NCBI RefSeq assembly: GCF_014838745.1
Contig: NZ_JABUXR010000007.1
Coordinates: 26,958 to 90,957, forward strand
From: Limosilactobacillus urinaemulieris
GTDB taxonomy: Bacteria > Bacillota > Bacilli > Lactobacillales > Lactobacillaceae
DNA length: 64,000 nucleotides
Direction: 5' to 3'
Part shown: one piece after another, positions 42,217-51,534 of the stretch
Layout: each line of letters starts with the position of its first letter
Numbering within the stretch: the stretch's first letter is position 1
The notes under the pieces: model-generated
Seen by the model: the letters and a program-made list of their open reading frames with translations, nothing else
Database searches by the model: none
Told to the model about the DNA's origin: nothing
Program-made: the position numbers and the translations under genes

Positions 42217-43559
42217 TGTTTTCGTGGCTGAGATAGTGACGCAACCGCTAAAATTGCAAACCAAATCAAAGTAAAGATCAATGCCCCTAGCGTTTGTTTA
42301 TCAAGGCACAAAACAACTAAAACAAAGGCTAAAAAGGTTAATACTAGGTAATCAGTATACGGTGCCCCAGGAACCTTAAAAGACCGTTCTGGAGGATTAG
42401 ATTGAAGGTACCTTAAATGGGTCACAATTATTGTTGCCCAGATAAAGAGAAAGCTCGTCGTGGCAATGCTCGAGATGACCGTAAAAACTCCACCAGGCAT
42501 TATCAAATTTAAGACCGCAGCAATAGCAATTACACCAGCAGAAATAATAACTGCTAGTGCTGGGACAGAATTTCGCGATAATTTGCTAACTAACCTAATT
42601 CCTGGCCGGTGTGATGTTGATGTTAACTCCGCAAGCATCCGCCCCGTGGTATAGAGTGAACTATTGCATGCAGATGCTGCAGCCGTAACAACGACAAAGT
42701 TAATTAAACTGGCTGCCCCCCGTAAGCCAATGTCATTAAAAACCATTACGAAAGGACTCTTTGACGGTGCTAAGCGATCCCAAGGATAGATACACATAAT
42801 TACCGCCAGTGCGGCAACATAAAATAGCAAGATTTGAAAAGGAATTGCATTTATTGCCCGGGGAATAACGTGACGTGGATTTTCTGCTTCAGCTGCCGTC
42901 ATCCCAACCATTTCAATTCCAACAAAGGCAAAAACTACCATTTGAAACGAAAGGATGAACCCCTTGGCGCCAGCGGCAAAGAAACCACCATTATTGAATA
43001 AATTCTCTGGTGAAGCAACATAACCACTAGTACTCTTAAAGCTAACTAGCATCATGCCAACCCCAACAAGGACCAGCAACGCAATCGCCAAAATTTTAAT
43101 TAATGCAAACCAGAATTGTAATTCACCAAATGCACTAACAGTAATTAAATTAATGCATAAAAGGACAATTAATGTTAATAACCCCGGTATCCACTGAGGA
43201 ACGTGAGGAAGCCATAGCTGAAAATACATCCCAATTGCAGTGATTTCTGCCATGGCTAATGCGATCCAACAGGCCCAATACGCCCAGCCCGTAATAAAGC
43301 TTACTCGTGGGCCAAGGTAAACACGAATTGCATCAACAAATGAACGGTAATTAAGATCTGACATTAGGAGTTCACCAAGTGCCCGCATAATCCAAAAACA
43401 GATAATTCCGGTAATAATATAAGCTAATAATATTGCAGGACCTGCAGAGTGAATTGCTTGACCTGATCCTAAAAATAGTCCAGTCCCGATGGTGCCACCA
43501 AGTGCCATTAGTTGAATATGGCGACTTTTTAGGCTACGCTTCATTTTATTTTGTGCCAA
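42210..43559 (-). CDS. APC-family amino-acid permease
   Basis: 449 residues, 12 membrane spans. LKSRHIQLMALGGTIGTGLF and GSGQAIHSAGPAILLAYII are the APC opening signature with the GTIGTG substrate loop. AFVGIEMVGMTAAEAENP near 225 is also conserved in the AAT (GABA/aromatic/cationic) subfamily. It imports amino acids by proton symport; the substrate is not resolved. Confidence 0.88.
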   Translation of the reverse strand: MAQNKMKRSLKSRHIQLMALGGTIGTGLFLGSGQAIHSAGPAILLAYIITGIICFWIMRALGELLMSDLNYRSFVDAIRVYLGPRVSFITGWAYWACWIALAMAEITAIGMYFQLWLPHVPQWIPGLLTLIVLLCINLITVSAFGELQFWFALIKILAIALLVLVGVGMMLVSFKSTSGYVASPENLFNNGGFFAAGAKGFILSFQMVVFAFVGIEMVGMTAAEAENPRHVIPRAINAIPFQILLFYVAALAVIMCIYPWDRLAPSKSPFVMVFNDIGLRGAASLINFVVVTAAASACNSSLYTTGRMLAELTSTSHRPGIRLVSKLSRNSVPALAVIISAGVIAIAAVLNLIMPGGVFTVISSIATTSFLFIWATIIVTHLRYLQSNPPERSFKVPGAPYTDYLVLTFLAFVLVVLCLDKQTLGALIFTLIWFAILAVASLSQPRKQK

Positions 43560-43701
43560 TATGGTTCAATTCTCCTTAAATTTAATTTCTCGTAAAAAAC
43601 CACTAATAAACTATCGCTTTTTAGATTGTTTTATTTGATAATGGTAAATAGTTTATCTGAAATTTTATTGTATACCTTTTTCATGAAAGGAGGGAATGAA
43701 T

Positions 43702-44226
43702 TTGTTACACTGGTTTCCATTTTGTGGTTATTTTGTTATTGCACTTGTTTTAGCAATTAATGCCTCTTCGCGTTATCAGCAGTTTAGTAAGCGATTAACA
43801 ATTTTTGCTTTTCTATGTTATTTTGTTATCATCCTTCGTCTTTGCCTGACTCCAGTTACCTTTAGTTTTATTTCTGCTAACCGTAATTTACGCTATTTTC
43901 ACGGAGTACCATACAATCTTCTTCCCTTTCAACAGTTAGATTTAGAATGGTTATTAAATATTATCATGACGATCCCGCTAGGTATTTTATTATATCTGGT
44001 CAACCGCAAAAGTTCGTTTATCACTATTCTTACTCTCAGCTTTTTGTTTAGTTTCTTTATTGAGGGAAATCAATTTGTCTGTGACTTTCTTTTCCACATT
44101 GGTCGAGTAGCGGATATTGATGATATTATTACCAACACCATTGGCGGAATAGTTGGCTTTTATGGACTAAAATTACTTGATCGAGGATTTATTGATAAAA
44201 TAATCCATCCCTTTTTCCTATTATAG
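43702..44226 (+). CDS. VanZ-family membrane protein
   Basis: 174 residues from a TTG at 43702 with GGAGG 8 nt upstream; the ATG at 43696 lies almost on the ribosome site. Five hydrophobic segments. VPYNLLPFQQLDLEWLLNIIMTIPLG-type segment (about 80-105) and FFIEGNQFVCDF, then RVADIDDIITNTIGGIVGF near 135, match VanZ. Function in this setting unknown (teicoplanin tolerance in the prototype). Confidence 0.8.
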   Translation: MLHWFPFCGYFVIALVLAINASSRYQQFSKRLTIFAFLCYFVIILRLCLTPVTFSFISANRNLRYFHGVPYNLLPFQQLDLEWLLNIIMTIPLGILLYLVNRKSSFITILTLSFLFSFFIEGNQFVCDFLFHIGRVADIDDIITNTIGGIVGFYGLKLLDRGFIDKIIHPFFLL

Positions 44227-44263
44227 AAAAGTTTGGTAAACTATTACTGATGAGGTGATTATA

Positions 44264-44431
44264 ATGATTTCAAACGAACAAAGGGCTCATGATATTGCTA
44301 TTGCTTTAGTTCAGGCTAATGGCAAGGACATGAAGCCAATCGAAGCATATCATGAATATATCAACTACCTTCTACCAATTCTTAAGGAGATCGACAAGGA
44401 TTTTAAGAATGGTATCAAGGAACATATTTAA
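44264..44431 (+). CDS. 55-residue hypothetical protein
   Basis: ATG with GAGGTGA 7 nt upstream. A charged helical protein: SNEQRAHDIAIALVQANGKD, then HEYINYLLPILKEIDKDFK. The good ribosome site, clean frame and following terminator support it. No family recognised, perhaps a small conserved lactobacillus protein. Confidence 0.65.
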   Translation: MISNEQRAHDIAIALVQANGKDMKPIEAYHEYINYLLPILKEIDKDFKNGIKEHI

Positions 44432-44440
44432 AAACTAGAG

Positions 44441-44476
44441 ACCGATGAAGCACCTATATCTTTCATCGGTTTTCTT
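44441..44476 (+). terminator. terminator after the 55-residue gene
   Basis: ACCGATGAAG pairs with (T)TTCATCGGT around an 11-nt loop, then TTTCTTTCT. Confidence 0.75.
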
Positions 44477-44577
44477 TCTGCTTCCAAACATTCTGGAGGC
44501 AACATATACTACAACCATTATTTCTTTTTTTGCGGTATGATTAACTTATCAGAGAAAGGAGCTATGCGCTATGAATA

Positions 44578-45096
44578 ATGTTTCGCATCGGCTTCGACTG
44601 GTTTAGTTTACTTATTGGAATTCTTTTTATTCTTGGAGGATTTCTTTCGTTTTCCCGACCAGATAAAACCTTACATTTATTGTCTGTTATTATTGGAGTT
44701 GTCTTCCTTTTTGATGGGATCTTCGAACTAACAATTCGGCGGCGCTTTCTTCGTTCACTCGGTGAGGGCACTGGCTGGATTGTAGTTCTTGGTATATTGA
44801 ACATCGTCTTAGGAATCATCTTTGTCTTCCATCCTGGCTTCGGCACGTTATACATTGCAATTATTTTTGCTATCTGGTTTATTTTGGATTCCATTATGGA
44901 ATTTTCCGTTGGTCGTCTTTTCAAGGGTGTCAGTGGTGGTTACTACTGGTTAACCATTATCTTTAGCATTCTAGGGGTTATTCTAGGAGCAATCCTCCTC
45001 TTTAGTCCTGTTGTTTCTGCCTTAACGGTTGTTTGGATTATTTCTGTTTTCCTAATTATCTTCGGTGTTCTAAAAATTGTTCAAGCTTTCAACTAA
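44578..45096 (+). CDS. HdeD/DUF308-family membrane protein
   Basis: 172 residues, six hydrophobic segments with the family's repeated pattern (GILFILGGFLSFSRP, GVVFLFDGIFELTIRR, GILNIVLGIIFVFHP, GVILGAILLFSP). In E. coli HdeD relates to acid tolerance. The ATG at 44578 lies 16 nt from the ribosome site AAGGAG. A better-placed ATG at 44571 reads NNVSHRLRLV and stops; dropping one base (near CGGCTTCGAC) would continue as NNVSHRFDWFSLLIG. So the true N-terminus may be frameshifted. Confidence 0.75.
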   Translation: MFRIGFDWFSLLIGILFILGGFLSFSRPDKTLHLLSVIIGVVFLFDGIFELTIRRRFLRSLGEGTGWIVVLGILNIVLGIIFVFHPGFGTLYIAIIFAIWFILDSIMEFSVGRLFKGVSGGYYWLTIIFSILGVILGAILLFSPVVSALTVVWIISVFLIIFGVLKIVQAFN

Positions 45097-45102
45097 ATGA
45101 AA

Positions 45103-45146
45103 AGGATCCTAGCATTCTGCTTTGAATGCTAGGATCCTCTTTTTTA
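45103..45146. terminator. bidirectional terminator
   Basis: AGGATCCTAGCATTC (45103-45117) pairs with GAATGCTAGGATCCT (45124-45138); T7 right, A-run left. Shared by HdeD-like and hsp20 genes. Confidence 0.85.
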
Positions 45147-45160
45147 CCTTTAACTATTAG

Positions 45161-45592
45161 CTAGTCAATCTCGATCCGAGTATCATCATCGCTTTCAGCT
45201 TGCTTCTTTGGTAAGGCAAGTGAAAGAACACCGTTTTCGTAATGAGCGGTAATATTCTTTCGTTCAACATCTGGCAAGCGGTATTGGCGACTCATTTGAC
45301 CATAGCGCCGTTCGCTATGAAGAATATGACCGTTCTTATCAGCCTCATCATCAACCGTATCACGATGACCTGTAATGGTTAAAATATTATTCGCGTAACT
45401 AATGTGAATATCTTTCTTGTCAAAGCCTGGCATATCTATCTTTACTTGATATTGCTTGTCATTTTCTTCAATGTCAGTCTTCATATGATCTTCAACTGGC
45501 GTAAAGTCAGAGAAGAAATCATCATTCATTAAGTTCCGCATATTCATCATGTTATCCAAAAAGTTATTCCGACGTGTTAAATCGTTAGCCAT
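45161..45592 (-). CDS. Hsp20 small heat-shock protein
   Basis: 143 residues. Alpha-crystallin domain from about 38 to 130: DIEENDKQYQVKIDMPGFD, then SYANNILTITGHRDT and the terminal HYENGVLSLALPK. N-terminal flexible segment NNFLDNMMNMRNLMNDDFF. It holds unfolding proteins for refolding. Controlled by a CIRCE element and a CtsR-like box upstream. Confidence 0.92.
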   Translation of the reverse strand: MANDLTRRNNFLDNMMNMRNLMNDDFFSDFTPVEDHMKTDIEENDKQYQVKIDMPGFDKKDIHISYANNILTITGHRDTVDDEADKNGHILHSERRYGQMSRQYRLPDVERKNITAHYENGVLSLALPKKQAESDDDTRIEID

Positions 45593-45670
45593 AATAAAGC
45601 TTCCTTTCCGTTAACTTGATCTTGATTACACTTCTTATCTTAACCACCATTAGGTAAAGTGCAACCGCTG

Positions 45671-45697
45671 TTAGCACTTAAGATTAAAGAGTGCTAA
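45671..45697 (-). promoter_or_regulatory. CIRCE element (HrcA operator)
   Basis: TTAGCACTT-N9-GAGTGCTAA, one change from the canonical TTAGCACTC-N9-GAGTGCTAA. It lies about 80 bp upstream of the hsp20 start. Confidence 0.85.
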
Positions 45698-45703
45698 AAA
45701 TGG

Positions 45704-45720
45704 TTGCACCTTTCTTGACC
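45704..45720 (-). promoter_or_regulatory. CtsR-like box
   Basis: Minus strand GGTCAAG-AAA-GGTGCAA resembles the direct repeat GGTCAAA-NAN-GGTCAAA. Two changes in the second half. It adjoins the CIRCE element. Confidence 0.45.
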
Positions 45721-45876
45721 AATGCCTTGGTAATAGTCCTCAACAGGCTGTTACCATTAATCCAAGAAAGACCTGCTTTTATTTTGACATATGAATTTAT
45801 AATCATATATTAATTAGATGTATTTATTAAAGAAGCATGGTAGGATCAAATCGTAGTTAATTTAAGGAGGGATTTG

Positions 45877-46725
45877 ATGGATACAGTACGGTTAGGCCAA
45901 ACAACCGTACCAGCGGTTGGTATTGGTACGTGGAATATTGGTGAAAAGCCAGCCAAACATGCTGAAGAGGTAAAAGCAATTCAAGTAGCAATTGATGCAG
46001 GAGCAACCGTAATTGATACTGCCGAAATGTATGGTCAAGGACGGGCGGAAAAGCTTACCAGTGAGGCAATTAAATCATTTGACCGGTCAAAGCTTTATCT
46101 CATCGATAAGGTACTGCCCCAGAATGCTGGTCATCAACGATTGGAAAAAAGCCTTGATCGGAGTCTTAAGCTAATGCAAACTGATTATTTTGATCTTTAC
46201 CTACTTCACTGGCGAGGCGGAATTCCCCTTGCAGAAACGGTAGATGAACTAGTTAAGATGCAAATTAAGGGAAAGATTCGTCACTGGGGCGTTTCAAATT
46301 TTGATGTTGCTGATTTGGAAGAATTATGGGCACTTCCTCATGGTCGAGAATGCGTTGCTAATGAAGATCTGTATAACCTTGATCAACGGGGAATTGAATA
46401 TGATCTTCTTCCGCTCATGCGGGCTAATAACTTACCACTAATCGCTTATTCCCCACTTTCTCAGGGAGATCGATTAAGCGGCAATTTAACAACCAATCCC
46501 TTACTAAAAGAATTGGCCGCTAATCATCAAGCAACTGTCTACCAAATAATGTTAGCCTGGGTAATTCGTGATCAACATACCCTAGCAATTCCCAAGGCAG
46601 CTAGTCCCGTCCATGCAAGAGAAAATGTTGAAGCATTAAATATTAGTTTCTCTACCGATGAACTTGAAGCACTCGCAAAGGCCTTTCCAAAACCCAAAAC
46701 TAAAGAACCCTTAGCAACAATTTAG
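45877..46725 (+). CDS. aldo/keto reductase
   Basis: 282 residues from ATG at 45877 with GGAGGG 5 nt upstream. Catalytic tetrad: Asp and Tyr in DTAEMYGQG, Lys in YLIDKV, His in LLHWRG. The NADPH motif IPKAASPVHARENVEAL is near 245. It reduces aldehydes or ketones; substrate not predictable. Strong terminator follows. Confidence 0.9.
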   Translation: MDTVRLGQTTVPAVGIGTWNIGEKPAKHAEEVKAIQVAIDAGATVIDTAEMYGQGRAEKLTSEAIKSFDRSKLYLIDKVLPQNAGHQRLEKSLDRSLKLMQTDYFDLYLLHWRGGIPLAETVDELVKMQIKGKIRHWGVSNFDVADLEELWALPHGRECVANEDLYNLDQRGIEYDLLPLMRANNLPLIAYSPLSQGDRLSGNLTTNPLLKELAANHQATVYQIMLAWVIRDQHTLAIPKAASPVHARENVEALNISFSTDELEALAKAFPKPKTKEPLATI

Positions 46726-46752
46726 ATAGTCTCAAATCTAGATAAAAGCAAA

Positions 46753-46797
46753 CAACCTAAGATTAGTTCGCTCTGAACTAATCTTAGGTTGTTTTTA
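46753..46797. terminator. terminator after the reductase
   Basis: CAACCTAAGATTAGTTC pairs with GAACTAATCTTAGGTTG around 5 nt, followed by T5. Probably works for the convergent suf operon too. Confidence 0.85.
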
Positions 46798-46841
46798 AAA
46801 TTCAAAAGCTATCTTCGAACCAGGTTAATTCTCCTTTACCC

Positions 46842-47165
46842 TTAATACCGAACACCTAATGCTATTCGTGCAAAACGGCTCATTTTTTCTGGAGTCCAAG
46901 TTGGCTCCCAGACAAGGTTAATCTCACATTTGGTAATCTCTGCTACTTGGAGAACAGCCTCCTTAATCATTTTATAAAGCAAATCACTGATCGGACACCC
47001 CATCGTTGTTAAGGTCATCGTAATTTTACATTGTTGATCATTAACCTCAATGCCGTAGATAAGGCCCAGATTGACTAAATCAATCCCCAATTCCGGATCA
47101 ATCACGGTTTGCAATTTTTTAAGGACCTCTTGTTCAATAGGACTTAATTTCTCTTTATCTAACAT
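46842..47165 (-). CDS. SufT-like MIP18/DUF59 protein
   Basis: 107 residues. VIDPELGIDLVNLGLIYGIEV near 16-36 and TLTTMGCPISDLL with the conserved Cys near 56. Family helps mature Fe-S proteins. It closes the suf operon, 12 bp after sufB. Confidence 0.85.
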   Translation of the reverse strand: MLDKEKLSPIEQEVLKKLQTVIDPELGIDLVNLGLIYGIEVNDQQCKITMTLTTMGCPISDLLYKMIKEAVLQVAEITKCEINLVWEPTWTPEKMSRFARIALGVRY

Positions 47166-47176
47166 GATAATCCACC

Positions 47177-48580
47177 TTAGCCAATCGAACCTTCCATTTC
47201 AAAACTAATTAAACGATTTAGTTCTACTGCGTACTCCATCGGCAGTTTCTTCGTAAAGGGTTCTACAAAGCCCATGATAATCATTTCCGTCGCTTTCCGT
47301 TCACTAATTCCCCGACTCATTAAATAATAGAGCTTTTCTTCAGAAATTTTTGAAACCTTCGCCTCATGCTCCATCGTAACATCCGAGTTATTAATTTCGT
47401 TAATCGGAATTGTATCTGATGATGACTGGTCATCCATAATAATCGTGTCACATTCCACATGAGCTTTTGAACCGTTAGCTTTTTCGGTAAAGCGGATATT
47501 TCCTCGATAATCCGTTGAACCACCCGTTCGGGCAATCGACTTGGAAACGATTGAACTAGAGGTGTTCGGGGCATTGTGGATCATCCGTGCTCCTGAGTCC
47601 TGATGAATATGATCACTGGCTACTGCAATTGAAAGCATTGTTCCCCGAGCACCACGACCATTTAAGTAGACACTTGGGTACTTCATTGTAACTTTAGAAC
47701 CGAGGTTTCCATCAACCCATTCCATCGTGGCGTTTTCGGCTGCAGCTGCCCGCTTCGTCTCCAAACTATAAACATTCTTTGACCAGTTTTGGATCGTCGT
47801 GTAGCGACAATAAGCATCTTTTAAAACATTCACTTCAACTACTGCAGCATGCAAACTATCGGACGAATAATTTGGTGCAGTACACCCTTCAACGTAATCA
47901 ACACTAGCACCTTCATCAACAATAATTAACGTTCGTTCAAACTGTCCAGTATTCTCCGCATTTAACCGGAAATAAGCCTGAATTGGCGTTTTGACCTTAA
48001 CACCCTTAGGAACATAAATAAAGGATCCACCGGACCATACGGCACCGTTCAGCGCAGCAAATTTATTATCAGCTGGTTTAACTAACTTTCCGAACCACTT
48101 CTTGAATAGGTCTGGATACTTTTGTAAGGCAGTGTCAGTATCAGTGAAAACGATCCCCTGTTTGGCAAATTGTTGCTTCATGTTGTGGTAAACAACTTCT
48201 GACTCATACTGAGCAGCTGAACCAGCGAGGTATTTTCGTTCTGCTTCTGGCACCCCCAGACGATCAAAAGTACGTTTTAGCTCTTCAGGAACATCATTCC
48301 AGTCTCGGTACTTCTTATCGGTCATTTCCTGGTAATATAACATGTTCTCTAAGTCCAAGCCTGATAGATCTGGACCGAACTTAGGTAGCGCCATTTTTTG
48401 ATAAATATGAAATGACTCTAACCGATAATCCAACATCCATTGCGGCTCATGCTTTTCTGCCGAAATTTTACGAACCGTTGCCTCAGTTAATCCGCGTCCC
48501 GTTGAATAAAGTGGCTTCACATCATCATGAAATCCATATTGATAGTCTTGATTACCGAGGACATTATTTACATCTGTCAC
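47177..48580 (-). CDS. sufB: Fe-S cluster scaffold SufB
   Basis: 467 residues from GTG at 48580 (AAAGGAGA 8 nt upstream). [20 protein letters not shown]-type opening and [20 protein letters not shown]; the beta-helix has [20 protein letters not shown] and the terminal [18 protein letters not shown]. Works with SufC and SufD to assemble clusters. It overlaps nothing but lies 2 nt from sufU. Confidence 0.95.
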   Translation of the reverse strand: MTDVNNVLGNQDYQYGFHDDVKPLYSTGRGLTEATVRKISAEKHEPQWMLDYRLESFHIYQKMALPKFGPDLSGLDLENMLYYQEMTDKKYRDWNDVPEELKRTFDRLGVPEAERKYLAGSAAQYESEVVYHNMKQQFAKQGIVFTDTDTALQKYPDLFKKWFGKLVKPADNKFAALNGAVWSGGSFIYVPKGVKVKTPIQAYFRLNAENTGQFERTLIIVDEGASVDYVEGCTAPNYSSDSLHAAVVEVNVLKDAYCRYTTIQNWSKNVYSLETKRAAAAENATMEWVDGNLGSKVTMKYPSVYLNGRGARGTMLSIAVASDHIHQDSGARMIHNAPNTSSSIVSKSIARTGGSTDYRGNIRFTEKANGSKAHVECDTIIMDDQSSSDTIPINEINNSDVTMEHEAKVSKISEEKLYYLMSRGISERKATEMIIMGFVEPFTKKLPMEYAVELNRLISFEMEGSIG

Positions 48581-48582
48581 GA

Positions 48583-49038
48583 TTACTTGTCTCCTTTTGC
48601 ATTCTTGAGCAGAGCTTCTTGCAGGGCCCACCAAGCTAAAGTTGCACACTTGATCCGGGTAGGAAACTCCATAATTTGGGTTAGTACACGAGCATCCCCT
48701 AACTTGTTCAATTCTTCTCCAGAGTGTTTTTCGCCAATTGCTTCATCAGAAAAGATTTTAGCAATCGTTAGTGCCTCTTCCACTGTTTTACCCATCATTA
48801 CATCAGTTAGCATACTAGCTGAGGCCTGACTAATCGTGCATCCCTGACCGGTAAAGCCAATATCAGTTATTCTGTTATCTGCATCCAGATGAAGACTTAA
48901 GTTAATTGTGTCGCCACAAGTTGTATTGTGAAGCGTCTTTTCATTAGTAGCGTTAGCCACAGCATAATGATGATGAGGATTAGCTGCATGTTCTAAAATT
49001 ACTGCCCGGTATAATTGATTTAATTTATCTAAGCTCAC
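48583..49038 (-). CDS. sufU: sulfur transfer protein SufU
   Basis: 151 residues from GTG at 49038. Zinc ligands and acceptor Cys: [23 protein letters not shown] and [10 protein letters not shown] preceded by Cys. Firmicute SufU is a zinc-bound sulfurtransferase that takes persulfide from SufS. Its start overlaps the sufS end by 14 nt. Confidence 0.93.
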   Translation of the reverse strand: MSLDKLNQLYRAVILEHAANPHHHYAVANATNEKTLHNTTCGDTINLSLHLDADNRITDIGFTGQGCTISQASASMLTDVMMGKTVEEALTIAKIFSDEAIGEKHSGEELNKLGDARVLTQIMEFPTRIKCATLAWWALQEALLKNAKGDK

Positions 49039-50260
49039 CCTTAAAGAACTCCTTTGTTTCTTTGATTGCATTAATTAACTGGTCACAGTCAGCTTGATTA
49101 TTGTAAAACGCCAAACTAGCGCGAACGGTCGCATTGGTCCCCAGTGAATGAACAAGTGGTTCAGCACAATGGTGGCCCGCACGAACGGCTACTCCTTCCA
49201 TGTCTAATGCCGTTGCAACGTCATGAGGGTGAAGAGTACCGAGATTGAACGAAACAACCCCAACGTGCTGCTGAGGATTCTGTGAACCGTAAACTTTCAC
49301 TCCAGGAATCGCAATTAATTTAGGTACTAAATAAGCCATTAATTTCGTATCCCGTATCCTTATTTGCGTCATCCCGACCTGTTCTAAATACTTAATTGCC
49401 GTTGCTAATCCTACTGCTCCCGCAATATTAGGAGTCCCTGCTTCAAATTTATACGGGATCTGATCCCACTGACTATTATCAAGTTGAACATCCGTGATCA
49501 TTTCACCACCAAACTGGTAAGGTGGCATTTGTTCAAGGAGCTGTTGGTTTCCATATAAAACACCAATTCCCGTTGGTCCCAACATCTTATGTCCCGAAAA
49601 AGCATAGAAGTCAGCTGCTAACTTTTGCACATCTATCGGAACATGACAGGCTGCTTGGGCACCGTCAACAACAATAATAGCCCCGTTCTGGTGAGCAACC
49701 CCTGCTAGTTCTCTGATTGGACTAACATTACCGAGAACATTACCAATGTGGGCCACTGCAACAATTTTCGTTTTAGCGGTAATCTTTTGTTTGGCATCGG
49801 CCAAATCAATTTCACCGGTTGGGGTTAAATTAATGTATTTTAAGACCGCCTTTTTTCTGATCGCTAACTGCTGCCAAGGGATCAAATTGCTGTGATGTTC
49901 CGCAAGCGAAATTACGATTTCATCCCCTGACTCAATATTCTGCTCACCATAAGTGCTAGCAATCAAATTAATACTTTCGGTCGTTCCCCGGGTAAAGATT
50001 ATCTCACGGGAACTTTTAGCATTAATGAAGCGTTGAACGATTTTACGAGCGTTCTCATATTCTGCAGTTGCCTTGAATGATAGCTGGTATGTTCCCCGGT
50101 GGACATTAGCATTTTCTCGTTGATAAAAGCTGACTAACCGGTCAATAACGGACGTCGGTTTTAAGCTTGTCGCCGCATTATCAAGATAGGCAAGCCGTTC
50201 ACCGTTCATATTTTGGTGTAATTCAGAAAAATCTTGACGGACAAGTTCCCAATTAGGCAT
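49025..50260 (-). CDS. sufS: cysteine desulfurase SufS
   Basis: 411 residues, PLP-dependent. SGHKMLGPTGIGVLYG holds the Schiff-base Lys near 228, HIGNVLGNVSPI near 170, and RAGHHCAEPL the catalytic Cys near 367. Removes sulfur from Cys and hands it to SufU. Class II desulfurase (short loop at the Cys). Confidence 0.95.
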   Translation of the reverse strand: MPNWELVRQDFSELHQNMNGERLAYLDNAATSLKPTSVIDRLVSFYQRENANVHRGTYQLSFKATAEYENARKIVQRFINAKSSREIIFTRGTTESINLIASTYGEQNIESGDEIVISLAEHHSNLIPWQQLAIRKKAVLKYINLTPTGEIDLADAKQKITAKTKIVAVAHIGNVLGNVSPIRELAGVAHQNGAIIVVDGAQAACHVPIDVQKLAADFYAFSGHKMLGPTGIGVLYGNQQLLEQMPPYQFGGEMITDVQLDNSQWDQIPYKFEAGTPNIAGAVGLATAIKYLEQVGMTQIRIRDTKLMAYLVPKLIAIPGVKVYGSQNPQQHVGVVSFNLGTLHPHDVATALDMEGVAVRAGHHCAEPLVHSLGTNATVRASLAFYNNQADCDQLINAIKETKEFFKGELR

Positions 50261-51521
50261 TTTCCATTAACTTCCTTTCCAAAATATCAACCATTTCTTG
50301 GCGGACGTTTTTATCAGGAACCGCTGTAATTACCGCACTCAAAAATCCCCGGATTACCATTCGTTGTGCTTGGTGCAGGGGGATCCCCCGACTTAATAGG
50401 TAGTAAAGCTGATCCTGATTAATCTTGCCGACACTCGCTGCATGGCCCGCTTCAACGTCATTTTCATCAATCAACAAAATTGGATTCGCATCACCCGTTG
50501 CATGTGGTGACATCATCAATAAGCGGTTTTGTTGTTCAGCTTCAGAGCCATGCGCTCCGTGAATAATTTGACCAATTCCGTTGAAAATCAGTCGTGAATT
50601 ATCAAGGGCGACCCCGCGTTGATTAATTAATCCCCGTGAATGAGGACTGCGGTTAGTAACCCGATTATTAATCCCAAGCTGTTGGTCATTTGTGGTTAGG
50701 GCAATCAGTTGTGAGTTAGCATGTGCTTCTTCACCAATTAATTCTGAATCAATTCCACCGACAGTGTTGCATTCATTCATTAGGCCAATTGCCCAGTCAA
50801 CTTTAGCATAGTTCTTTATTGCTGCACGATATTGATAATAACTGGGACTTCGTTGTGCTAGGTGATCAAGTGAGGAAAAGTGGACTTCGCTATTTTCCTC
50901 AGCCATAATTTCCACAAAATTGGTTAACGGGTTATCTTGCTGACGGGAGGAAACTAAGTGATCAATGATTTGGAAACGACTATTTTCCCCAGCAACAATC
51001 AATAAATGAAAATTAATTGTCCCTTTAACAGCCTGATCAAAGTTAACCGTCAAGTGAAGTGGCTTTTTCAATTCAACATTACGAGGAACGTATATGAAAA
51101 GGCCTTGATTAATAAATGCAGTATGGTAAGCCGCAAGAAGGTTCTCGTCTGGTTGAATTACCTTTGCCAAGTACTTGGTTAGCATTTGAGGATGCTTCTT
51201 GATTATCGAACCCAGCTCGCTAATAATAAGCCCCTGTTTTTTCAGTGAATTTGGGAGCACAACTATCACTTTCTGTGAACTTGCTTCTACTATAACTTGC
51301 TCAGAATCCGTTAGCCGTTCAACCGCTTCAGGAAAATGAAGAGGCGCTGACTGTGCGGAGATGAGTGGCCAATCTTGAAAATTAAATTTGGTTACTTTGG
51401 GCAACTGTGCAGTCGTTACATACTGAAATGCCCTTTGGCGCAATTTAGCCAACTCTTCTGGCTCCTGATTCGTTACATATTGCTGAAGTTGGGATTTAAG
51501 GTGTGAATAACTAAATTTCAT
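50253..51521 (-). CDS. sufD: Fe-S assembly protein SufD
   Basis: 422 residues from ATG at 51521. Beta-helix core with IYVPRNVELKKPLHLTV, FNGIGQIIHGAHGSEAEQQN and the C-terminal GHAASVGKINQDQLYYLLSR. Partner of SufB and SufC. Overlaps sufS by 8 nt. Confidence 0.93.
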   Translation of the reverse strand: MKFSYSHLKSQLQQYVTNQEPEELAKLRQRAFQYVTTAQLPKVTKFNFQDWPLISAQSAPLHFPEAVERLTDSEQVIVEASSQKVIVVLPNSLKKQGLIISELGSIIKKHPQMLTKYLAKVIQPDENLLAAYHTAFINQGLFIYVPRNVELKKPLHLTVNFDQAVKGTINFHLLIVAGENSRFQIIDHLVSSRQQDNPLTNFVEIMAEENSEVHFSSLDHLAQRSPSYYQYRAAIKNYAKVDWAIGLMNECNTVGGIDSELIGEEAHANSQLIALTTNDQQLGINNRVTNRSPHSRGLINQRGVALDNSRLIFNGIGQIIHGAHGSEAEQQNRLLMMSPHATGDANPILLIDENDVEAGHAASVGKINQDQLYYLLSRGIPLHQAQRMVIRGFLSAVITAVPDKNVRQEMVDILERKLMENA

Positions 51522-51534
51522 AATGTTAGTACCC

